A stretch of 64,000 bases of DNA from Bacillota bacterium (GTDB lineage: Bacteria; Bacillota; Bacilli; Paenibacillales; Paenibacillaceae), in the NCBI GenBank assembly GCA_023460795.1, contig JAEWPC010000018.1:1-64000 (forward strand). The letters run 5' to 3'. Under the pieces are notes generated by a model. It saw nothing but the letters and a program-made list of their open reading frames with translations. It was not told where the DNA came from and did not search any database. The first letter of the stretch is position 1. Every line of letters starts with the position of its first letter. The translations under genes and the position numbers were made by a program. Positions 32,803 through 39,930 of the stretch are shown here, in pieces.

Positions 32803-32829
32803 AAGGGACTGTCCTGAGGACAGTCCCTT
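32803..32829. terminator. Bidirectional intrinsic terminator
   Basis: AAGGGACTGTCC, a three-base loop, then GGACAGTCCCTT: 12 perfect pairs. It lies between the convergent cystine importer and sulfur-redox operons. A T-rich tail follows on the plus strand (CTTCTTGTT). Confidence 0.8.
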
Positions 32830-32833
32830 CTTG

Positions 32834-33220
32834 TTACGCCCCTCCGCGAACGACTTCCGATACCCCTTGCGGGCGATTGCCGTTGCCGCGCGGCGGTAGA
32901 ATCCGATCGATGAACGGCGTCGTATCGATGGCCGCGATCTTCGTACGGCCGGGACCCCAGCCGATCGTCGCGCGCCAGCTTCCGAGCGCTCCCGTCTCGG
33001 CCAACTGCTCTTCGTCGACCGCGACCGCCTTGTCCGCGAACGGGGACACGTATAACGCGTCCACCGGGCAGTACGCTTCGCAGATGAAACAGGTTTGGCA
33101 ATCGTCTTGCCTCGCGATAACGGGCACGCCGTCATCGCCTTTGGAGAATACGTTCGTCGGGCACACTTTGACGCACAGGTTACAGGAGATGCAACGTTCC
33201 TTGCTGACGAGTTCGATCAT
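32834..33220 (-). CDS. 2[4Fe-4S] ferredoxin, AprB-like (copy A)
   Basis: A 128-residue iron-sulfur protein. Two C-x2-C-x2-C-x3-CP motifs (Cys10/13/16/20 and Cys41/44/47/51) bind two [4Fe-4S] clusters, as in adenylylsulfate reductase beta subunits and polyferredoxins. The tail (about 80-128) contains LGSWRATIGWGPGRTK, shared with copy B. The ATG overlaps the stop of the flavoprotein upstream (ATGA). It should pass electrons to or from flavoprotein A. The same arrangement is repeated with a second pair at 35871-37849. The redox substrate is unknown. Confidence 0.88.
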   Translation of the reverse strand: MIELVSKERCISCNLCVKVCPTNVFSKGDDGVPVIARQDDCQTCFICEAYCPVDALYVSPFADKAVAVDEEQLAETGALGSWRATIGWGPGRTKIAAIDTTPFIDRILPPRGNGNRPQGVSEVVRGGA

Positions 33221-34872
33221 CCAACCTGCACCCCCCTTGCCGCTGCCGTACTGGCGACCGGATTCGTCGGCGCGTTCGGCACCTGCTCCGTCTCCACCTT
33301 GATCGTCTCCAGTCCGGACACGAGCAGCCGATGCTGTTGCGCTTCGTCCTGCTCCGGATATTCCGCCAGCACGTGCAGACCGCCGCTTCGCGTCTCCTTG
33401 CGGGACAACGCCGCGGTATACATCCAGCGGGCGGTCGCCGTCATGGCCGCCGTTTCGCGCGCCCGCACCGCCTCGATCGGCGTCTGCGGGAGCTGACTGT
33501 TCACGCGCTGCCAGATCGCGTCCAGCTGTCCTAACGCGCCCTTCAGTCCCGCCTCCGTGCGGAAATAGTTGATCGGCAGCGGCAGCACCTGCTGCTGGAT
33601 CGCTTCGATCAGCCCGCGAGTCGCTTCGGACGCGGACGTTGCGCCGGACGGTCGCCGCACGGCTTCCGCTTTGCCTTCCAATCCGTATCGTCCGGCCGGC
33701 TTCAAATTCCGAGCCGCCGCGCTTCGGCCATGGGACAACGCGTAAGACGCCGCCCCTTGACCCGACCACGTCCCGGAGCAGATCGCCCAAGACGCGTTAA
33801 AGGCGCCGCCTCCGGACGCCGAACCCGTGATCCGCTCGCGGGTCGCCGCATCTCCTGCCGCATAGAGCCCGGGGATCGTCGTTCCGCATTCGTCGCTGAC
33901 GATGCGGATCCCGCCGGTGCCGCGAACCGTTCCTTCATAGCGCAGCGTAAGCGGAAACGGCTGTTCGAAAACGTTGATTCCCGCCCGGTCGTAAGGCAAG
34001 AAGAAGATCGCGTGCGACTTCCGAAGAATCTCTTGCTTCTCCGGCGTATCCGCCTTGTTCATGATGGCGTACACCGGCCCTTTAAGCAGTCTTTCCGCCA
34101 GAAAATCACCCTGCCGCGCACCCTGCAGCTCGTTGCCGTGCTCGTCGTAGTAAGTCGCCCATCCCAGCAGGCGCGAGCGCGTATTCGAGCTGAAAGCCGG
34201 CGCCGGCGCGTACCTGCGGGTAAACTCCATGCCGGACAACTGCGCGCCGAGCTCGCCCGCCATGAGATAGCCGTCGCCCGTCAGCACGTTGCAGCCAAGC
34301 CCTTTGCTCAGGAACGCGCACCCGCCGGTCGCGATGACGACCGCGTTCGCCCGTACTTCCCACTCCTTGTCGTCCTGACGGGAGATGCCCCGCGCGCCGC
34401 CTACGCCGAACTCGTCGACGAGCAGCTCTAGCGCCGGAGAGTGATCTAGTATTTTTACGCCGGCCCGTTTGACGACTTTACGCATAATGGACATATATTC
34501 CGGACCGTGCAGATGGTCCCGCATCGGCGTGCCGTTCTCGTCGCGAACGAACGGATAGCCCCACGATTCGATCAGCTCCATATTGATATAGACTTGATCG
34601 AGAACCCGATGAATCCATGCCGGCTCGGCCAAGTAGCCGCCTTGCTTCAGCCTGTTCTGCACGGCTTTCTCCCGCATTTCCTTGTCCGGCGGCAAGTAGA
34701 GCAGATTCGTTCCGCCGGGCGCGGTCGCGCCGCTGCTCCCCAGATAACCTTTGTCGACGAGGACGACTTTCGCTCCGTTCGTCGCGGCGCTCCACGCCGC
34801 CCATGCTCCGGCCGGTCCGCCGCCGATGACGAGGACGTCCGCGTCCAGTCGCCGATCTACCGTATCTCCCAT
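33217..34872 (-). CDS. AprA/FrdA-like FAD-dependent oxidoreductase (copy A)
   Basis: A 551-residue flavoprotein of the fumarate reductase/succinate dehydrogenase/APS reductase superfamily. The FAD-binding Rossmann motif VIGGGPAGAW lies at about 15-24. The second FAD motif reads GGIRIVSDECGTTIPGLYAAGDAATRE. A capping domain follows, and a C-terminal helical domain ends in RKETRSGGLHVLAEYPEQD, close to the SdhA R-x-E-S-R-G-x-H block. It is about two-thirds identical in feel to copy B (36221-37849). Pairing with a ferredoxin and with cysK suggests sulfur redox chemistry. The start follows GGAGGGGAT. Confidence 0.85.
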   Translation of the reverse strand: MGDTVDRRLDADVLVIGGGPAGAWAAWSAATNGAKVVLVDKGYLGSSGATAPGGTNLLYLPPDKEMREKAVQNRLKQGGYLAEPAWIHRVLDQVYINMELIESWGYPFVRDENGTPMRDHLHGPEYMSIMRKVVKRAGVKILDHSPALELLVDEFGVGGARGISRQDDKEWEVRANAVVIATGGCAFLSKGLGCNVLTGDGYLMAGELGAQLSGMEFTRRYAPAPAFSSNTRSRLLGWATYYDEHGNELQGARQGDFLAERLLKGPVYAIMNKADTPEKQEILRKSHAIFFLPYDRAGINVFEQPFPLTLRYEGTVRGTGGIRIVSDECGTTIPGLYAAGDAATRERITGSASGGGAFNASWAICSGTWSGQGAASYALSHGRSAAARNLKPAGRYGLEGKAEAVRRPSGATSASEATRGLIEAIQQQVLPLPINYFRTEAGLKGALGQLDAIWQRVNSQLPQTPIEAVRARETAAMTATARWMYTAALSRKETRSGGLHVLAEYPEQDEAQQHRLLVSGLETIKVETEQVPNAPTNPVASTAAARGVQVG

Positions 34873-34891
34873 GATAATCCCCTCCCTAGCG

Positions 34892-35845
34892 TCATACCCC
34901 GTCCGCTTTGTCGTCCGATTGATAGAGGACGGTCGACAAGTAACGTTCGCCGTTGCTCGGAACGACCGCGACGATCCGTTTGCCTTCTCCCAATCGCTCG
35001 GCCAGCCGCAGCGCGGCATAGATGGCGGCGCCCGATGAGATGCCGCCGAGAATCCCTTCCTGGCGAGCCGCGAGACGCGCGGTCTCGAACGCCCGCTCGT
35101 TCTCCACCTGGATGATTTCGTCGTATACCGACGTATCGAGAATCGAGGGCACGAAGCCTGCGCCGATGCCTTGAATCTTGTGCGGCCCCGCGCCACCTCC
35201 GGACAGCACCGGAGAACCGGCCGGCTCTACCGCAGCGATATGGATACCCGGGAATCTGCGGCGAAGCACTTCGCCTGCGCCGGTAATCGTGCCTCCGGTT
35301 CCGATTCCCGCGACGAACGCGTCCAACCGGCCGTCGAGCGATTCGATCGAAGCGACGATCTCCGGACCGGTCGTCTCGCGATGGATTTTGACGTTGGCTT
35401 GATTATCGAACTGCTGGGCCGGATAATATCCCGGATTACGCTCCAGAATCTCGTTCGCCACGCGGATCGCGCCCTTCATCCCTTCGGAGCCCGGCGTCAG
35501 CACAAGCTCTGCCCCGTATGCTCGAAGCAGGTTGCGGCGCTCCAAGCTCATCGTATCGGGCATAACCAGCACCGCCCGATACCCGCGAGCCGCCGCTACC
35601 ATGGCGATTCCGATGCCCGTGTTGCCGCTCGTCGCTTCGATGATCGTGTCTCCCGGTTTCAGTTGCCCCGTTTTCTCTGCTTCGGCGATGATGCTGTGGG
35701 CGATCCGGTCTTTGACGCTGCTGCCCGGATTGAAAAACTCCAGCTTCAAGTAAATCTCGGCGCTGCCGGCCGGCACGATCCGGTTCAATTTCACGATCGG
35801 CGTCGCGCCGATCAACTCCGTAATGTTCTGAGCTACTTTCGTCAT
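34892..35845 (-). CDS. cysK: Cysteine synthase A (O-acetylserine sulfhydrylase)
   Basis: A 317-residue PLP enzyme. It makes cysteine from O-acetylserine and sulfide. The PLP lysine is Lys45 in NPGSSVKDRIAHS. The substrate loop TSGNTGIG and the phosphate-binding GTGGTITG are canonical. The C-terminal GERYLSTVLYQ is that of CysK. It lies between two flavoprotein/ferredoxin pairs in one operon; this strongly suggests that those pairs feed sulfide or handle a sulfur compound for cysteine synthesis. GGAGAGAAG lies before the ATG. Confidence 0.93.
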   Translation of the reverse strand: MTKVAQNITELIGATPIVKLNRIVPAGSAEIYLKLEFFNPGSSVKDRIAHSIIAEAEKTGQLKPGDTIIEATSGNTGIGIAMVAAARGYRAVLVMPDTMSLERRNLLRAYGAELVLTPGSEGMKGAIRVANEILERNPGYYPAQQFDNQANVKIHRETTGPEIVASIESLDGRLDAFVAGIGTGGTITGAGEVLRRRFPGIHIAAVEPAGSPVLSGGGAGPHKIQGIGAGFVPSILDTSVYDEIIQVENERAFETARLAARQEGILGGISSGAAIYAALRLAERLGEGKRIVAVVPSNGERYLSTVLYQSDDKADGV

Positions 35846-35870
35846 AGGGTCTTCTCTCCTTCTTCTGCCA

Positions 35871-36224
35871 TCAAGCTTGAGCCGTGCGCCGCCGGTCTCG
35901 AATGCCGTTCAGCAACGGCACCGTGTCCTGCGCGGCCATGGAGCCTCTGCTCCTCGGACCCCAGCCGATCGTTGCCCGCCAGCTGCCGAGCACATCCGTT
36001 TCGATCAATTGCCGTTCGTCAACCTCGACGCTAACGTCCGCTTGCGGAGACACGTACATCGCGTCGACCGGACAATACGCTTCGCACATGAAGCAGGTCT
36101 GACAGTCCTCCTGCCGGGCGATGATCGGGTTCCCGTCTTCGTCCTGGTCGAACACGTTCGTCGGGCAAACCTTGACGCAGAGCCCGCACTGAATGCATCT
36201 ATCTTCGCTAACGAGTTCGATCAC
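35871..36224 (-). CDS. 2[4Fe-4S] ferredoxin, AprB-like (copy B)
   Basis: A 117-residue ferredoxin with the same cysteine pattern as copy A (Cys10/13/16/20, Cys41/44/47/51) and the same LGSWRATIGWGP tail. The start is a GTG at 36224, eight bases after GGAGG; it overlaps the flavoprotein stop by four bases (GTGA). The C-terminal tail is shorter and more basic than copy A (RDRRRTAQA). It is the electron partner of flavoprotein B. Confidence 0.87.
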   Translation of the reverse strand: MIELVSEDRCIQCGLCVKVCPTNVFDQDEDGNPIIARQEDCQTCFMCEAYCPVDAMYVSPQADVSVEVDERQLIETDVLGSWRATIGWGPRSRGSMAAQDTVPLLNGIRDRRRTAQA

Positions 36225-37849
36225 GGGACGAGCCTCCTTTCCGCCGCCGGCGCGTAAGTCACGGCTTCCGTACGGATCGATAGGCGATCCACGCCCGAGA
36301 TGAGCAAGCGGTGCGCCTGCGCCGGATCGATATCCGGATACTCCGCGAGCGTATGCATGCCGCGCGTCTCCTTGCGGGTCAGCGCCGCCGCGTACATCCA
36401 GCGGGCCGTCGCCGCCATGGCCGCCGCTTCGCGCGCGCGGACTTTGCCTTGCACCGTCGCCGGCGGTTTGCCGTACACCTGCGGCCATAGCGCATGCAGT
36501 CTTTCCAGCGACGCGCGAATGACCGGCTCGCTGCGGAAATAGTTGATTTCGAGCGGCAACACTTCTCTCTGTATTTTCGAGGTTAATTCGCCAACATCAA
36601 CTTGATCCCCGCTCTGCGCCGTCGATGCCAATCCGACCTGCCCCGCGGGCTTCGGATCGCGCCGGTCGGCCAACGCGCCGAGCGACCTGGCGTGCGCCGC
36701 CGCGCCTTGTCCGGCCCACGTGCCGGAACAGATCGCCCAGGACGCGTTATACGCGCCACCTCCGGTGCGCGCGCCCGCCGTCTTCTCCCGGGACGCCGCA
36801 TCTCCGGCAGCGAACAGTCCGGGGACGGACGTCGAACAGTCATGGCCGACGATCCTAATGCCGCCCGTTCCGCGAACGGTGCCTTCGAATCGCAGCGTCA
36901 AAGGAAATTTCTGCGTGAACGGATCGATGCCGCTGCGGTCGAGCGGGAGGAAGAAGATCGGATGCGCCCGCCGAAGCAGCCGGCGTTTCTCCTCCGTATC
37001 CGCCTGATCCAATCTGGCGAATAACGGCCCCCTCCGCAGCATGCGGGCGATGAAGTCGTCCCCGCGAGACCCTCCCGTGCCGTCGTGCAGCACGTTGCCT
37101 TCCGCATCGAAGAACGACGCCCATCCGAGCAGACGGCCCCGCGTCACGGTGCCGAACGCCGCGCTAGGCGCATATTGGCGAGAGAACTCCATGCCGGACA
37201 AGTCCGCGCCGAGCTCCGCCGCCATCAGCAGTCCGTCGCCGGTCAGCACGTTGCAGCCGAGCCCTTTGCTTAGGAACGCGCAGCCTCCCGTCGCCAGGAC
37301 GACCGCCCCGGCGCGAACTTCCCACGTCTTGCCGTTAAGCCGGTTAACGCCGCGCGCGCCGGCCACGCCGTGTTCGTCGTGAAGGAGCTCCTGCGCGGGG
37401 TGCTGATCCAGAATCGCGACGCCCGCCTTGGCGACGACGTTCCGCATCAGGTGCATGTATTCCGGGCCGTGAAGATGGGCTTTGCTGACGTTGCCGTCCG
37501 CGTCCTTCGGGAACGGATATCCCCATTCCGCGACGAGCTCCATGTTGATGTACACCTGCTCCATCACGCGGTAGATCCAATCCGCTTCGGACAGGTATCC
37601 GCCGCCCTTGACCCGCTCCGCCACCGCCGCATCCCGCTTCTCCTTGTCCGGAGGCAGATACAACAGATTCGTTCCGCCCGGAGCGGTCGCCCCGCTCGTC
37701 CCCAGATAGCCTTTGTCCGCAAGCACGACGCGCGCTCCTTGCGATGCGGCGCTCCATGCCGCCCATGCGCCCGAGGGTCCCCCTCCGAGCACGAGCACGT
37801 CAGCCGTCAGTCGAACGTCCGGTTGCTCCAGCCCTGTCGCAGCGCCCAT
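36221..37849 (-). CDS. AprA/FrdA-like FAD-dependent oxidoreductase (copy B)
   Basis: A 542-residue flavoprotein homologous to copy A along its length. The FAD motif LGGGPSGAWAAW lies at 21-32, followed by GTSGATAPGGTNLLYLPPDKE. The second FAD motif is GGIRIVGHDCSTSVPGLFAAGDAASRE; the helical end carries RKETRGMHTLAEYPDID. It is the first gene of the operon, with GGAGGG twelve bases before the ATG. A strong sigma-A promoter and a CymR-like operator precede it. APS, sulfite or a sulfonate are possible substrates; fumarate is not excluded. No sulfate-activation genes are in the window. Confidence 0.85.
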   Translation of the reverse strand: MGAATGLEQPDVRLTADVLVLGGGPSGAWAAWSAASQGARVVLADKGYLGTSGATAPGGTNLLYLPPDKEKRDAAVAERVKGGGYLSEADWIYRVMEQVYINMELVAEWGYPFPKDADGNVSKAHLHGPEYMHLMRNVVAKAGVAILDQHPAQELLHDEHGVAGARGVNRLNGKTWEVRAGAVVLATGGCAFLSKGLGCNVLTGDGLLMAAELGADLSGMEFSRQYAPSAAFGTVTRGRLLGWASFFDAEGNVLHDGTGGSRGDDFIARMLRRGPLFARLDQADTEEKRRLLRRAHPIFFLPLDRSGIDPFTQKFPLTLRFEGTVRGTGGIRIVGHDCSTSVPGLFAAGDAASREKTAGARTGGGAYNASWAICSGTWAGQGAAAHARSLGALADRRDPKPAGQVGLASTAQSGDQVDVGELTSKIQREVLPLEINYFRSEPVIRASLERLHALWPQVYGKPPATVQGKVRAREAAAMAATARWMYAAALTRKETRGMHTLAEYPDIDPAQAHRLLISGVDRLSIRTEAVTYAPAAERRLVP

Positions 37850-37889
37850 CTCGTACCCTCCAATCCCTACATCCTGCCATAACGCAAAC

Positions 37890-37937
37890 AACGGAGATAA
37901 GCTTCTCGCCGGTATCGCGAGAAAACCTATCTCCGTT
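37890..37937 (-). other. Leader hairpin of the sulfur operon
   Basis: AACGGAGATA (right arm, 37928-37937 on the plus strand TATCTCCGTT) pairs with TATCTCCGTT on the mRNA. An inner TTCTCGC/GCGAGAA stem extends it. The total is 17 pairs with a short internal loop. It lies between the transcription start and the first gene. No U tract follows, so it is not a terminator; it may stabilise mRNA or be a regulatory RNA. Confidence 0.6.
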
Positions 37938-37963
37938 CGAACGGTAGATGTGATATTTGTCAC

Positions 37964-37989
37964 AATTCCAACCTATTAAGTCGGATTTA
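37964..37989 (-). promoter_or_regulatory. CymR-like operator at the start of the sulfur operon
   Basis: Two half-sites, TAAATCCGA and GTTGGAATT, lie just downstream of the -10 box. From memory the CymR box is TAWWNCNNA-n-ATNGGAATT. Both halves match (8-9 of 9 positions) but the spacer is one base longer than the consensus. CymR represses cysteine metabolism when cysteine is plentiful, which fits an operon with cysK. Confidence 0.5.
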
Positions 37990-37997
37990 ATAGTATC

Positions 37998-38026
37998 ACT
38001 ATATCACCGACTTTTTCAGCTGTCAA
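37998..38026 (-). promoter_or_regulatory. Sigma-A promoter of the sulfur-redox operon
   Basis: Minus-strand TTGACA (38021-38026) and TATAGT (37998-38003) are separated by 17 bases. The transcription start would fall near 37990, at the edge of the CymR-like site. Confidence 0.85.
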
Positions 38027-38058
38027 AACGTTTTTTCCAATAAATCCGCCCCGAGAAG

Positions 38059-39930
38059 TCAGACTACCTCGGCAACCGCTTCGGCACCCGGCTTCCGAGC
38101 CCGCGCCGTCTCCCCGCTTCCGCTTCGTCCTTGCGCATGCAGGTAGAGCTCGCGATAATAGCCGTGCCGAGCGATTAACTCCTCATGAACGCCTTCTTCC
38201 ACGATCTCGCCCTGCTTCATGACCAAGATCCGGTCCGCGCGCTGGATCGTGGACAACCGATGCGCGATCACGAGCGTCGTCCGGCCTTGAGAGACGACCG
38301 ACAACGCGTGTTGAATCAGTTGCTCGGACTGCGAATCCAGATTCGCCGTCGCTTCGTCGAGGATGAGCACCTTCGGCTTGAACACGATGATCCGCGCAAA
38401 CGACAGCAGCTGGCGCTCGCCGGCGGACAATCCGCTGCCCCGCTCCGACAACCGTGTATCGTAGCCGTCCTGCATGAGGCGAATGCGTTCGTCGGCTCCG
38501 ACCAGTTTGCAAGCCGTCTCGACTTCCTCGCGCGTAATCGATTCGTCGAACAGGCGAACGTTGTCTATGATACTGCCCGAGTACAGATACGGCTCCTGTT
38601 GGACGAGCCCGACGATGCGATGGAGCGATTGCAGAGGCATATCCCTCACGTCGACGCCGTCAATCTGAATGCTCCCGCCGCGGACGTCGTAGAACCGGCA
38701 GAGCAGGCTGATGAGCGAGCTTTTCCCCGCGCCCGTCGTTCCCGCGATGCCGATCAACTCTCCCGGCCGGACATGCAGGTCCAGCTCCCGAATAACCGGT
38801 ACGCCGTCGCCGTACCCGAAAGAAATCCGATTGAAATCGATACGCCCTTGGACTTGCTCCGGATCTACTTTCACAGGTTGTTCCTTATCGCGAACGTCCG
38901 GTTCAAGCGCGAACACCCCCCAGATCCGGTTCACCGACACGGTCGCCGACTGCAGGGTGTTCCATTGCTGCGTAATCGTCGTGATCGGTTGGAAGAACTG
39001 GCGGATGTACGTAATGAACGCGTAAAGCACCCCGAACTCCAAATCGCTGCCGAGCACGGCGCGCCCGCCGATCCAAGTGACCAGAGCTACCGAGAGGTTG
39101 CCAAGAATATCGAAAGTGCGGTTGAATACGACGTTCGTGCGGATCTCCCTCATGTTGGCTTTATAATAAGCCCGGTTCCGCTCTAGAAACCGCCGGCGCT
39201 GCTCGCGCTGCTGGTGGAACGCTTGGATCAGGCTCATTCCCGCCAAATTCTCCGCGCAGAACGCGACGAGACGGGACAGATTCGTTCTAGCCATCTGGTA
39301 CGTATAACGCATATAAGTACGGAAAGAAATCGCGATGATCGCGATGAGCGGCAACAGAATCATGCTATAGAGCGCCAATGTCGTATCCAATTGGAACATC
39401 AGCACGATGATGAAGATTAGCGTCATGCCGTCCCGAAGCACGCTGAGCAGCACCTGGTTGAAAAATTGGTTCAGCGCCTCGGTGTCGCTCGAAACGTGAG
39501 TAATCAGGCTGCCGCTCGGCACCCTGTCGAAATAAGCCATCGGTTGCTTGCAAATATGGCGGAACAGCTGCTTGCGGATATCCGCGACGATGCCCTGTCC
39601 GGCATACTGGATCAAGTTGTTCTGCAGATACGAGAACAGGAAGTTGCCTGCCGACAAGGCCAGGTACATCCCCGCGATCGCCAGAATCGGTCCGTAGCTC
39701 GTGCTGCCCGCCATCAGATGATCGTCGATCGCGATCTTCACCAAATACGGCTGCAGTAAATCCGCGGTAATGGCAAGCAGGATGCAAGCGAACACGCCGA
39801 GGAACGTCAGCCGGTACGGCTTCCCGTAACTGAACAGCACCCGGAACGCCGACGTATAGGAACTCTTCGGCGCCGGAAGGCTGTGATCGGTTTTGCTGTC
39901 CATCTGCCAATTGTTAATCGCCTGTGCCAT
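38059..39930 (-). CDS. bmrD: ABC exporter half-transporter, BmrD/YheH-like
   Basis: A 623-residue fused membrane/ATPase protein. Six membrane segments (about 45-330) precede the ATPase. Walker A is GTTGAGKS, the signature LSAGERQ, and Walker B VLILDEATANLD with an intact catalytic Glu. It overlaps the preceding gene by 17 bases, and the pair should form a heterodimeric multidrug or lipid exporter. The start at 39930 has GGAGGG upstream. Unlike its partner it has the complete ATP site. It ends the long minus-strand run. Confidence 0.85.
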   Translation of the reverse strand: MAQAINNWQMDSKTDHSLPAPKSSYTSAFRVLFSYGKPYRLTFLGVFACILLAITADLLQPYLVKIAIDDHLMAGSTSYGPILAIAGMYLALSAGNFLFSYLQNNLIQYAGQGIVADIRKQLFRHICKQPMAYFDRVPSGSLITHVSSDTEALNQFFNQVLLSVLRDGMTLIFIIVLMFQLDTTLALYSMILLPLIAIIAISFRTYMRYTYQMARTNLSRLVAFCAENLAGMSLIQAFHQQREQRRRFLERNRAYYKANMREIRTNVVFNRTFDILGNLSVALVTWIGGRAVLGSDLEFGVLYAFITYIRQFFQPITTITQQWNTLQSATVSVNRIWGVFALEPDVRDKEQPVKVDPEQVQGRIDFNRISFGYGDGVPVIRELDLHVRPGELIGIAGTTGAGKSSLISLLCRFYDVRGGSIQIDGVDVRDMPLQSLHRIVGLVQQEPYLYSGSIIDNVRLFDESITREEVETACKLVGADERIRLMQDGYDTRLSERGSGLSAGERQLLSFARIIVFKPKVLILDEATANLDSQSEQLIQHALSVVSQGRTTLVIAHRLSTIQRADRILVMKQGEIVEEGVHEELIARHGYYRELYLHAQGRSGSGETARARKPGAEAVAEVV

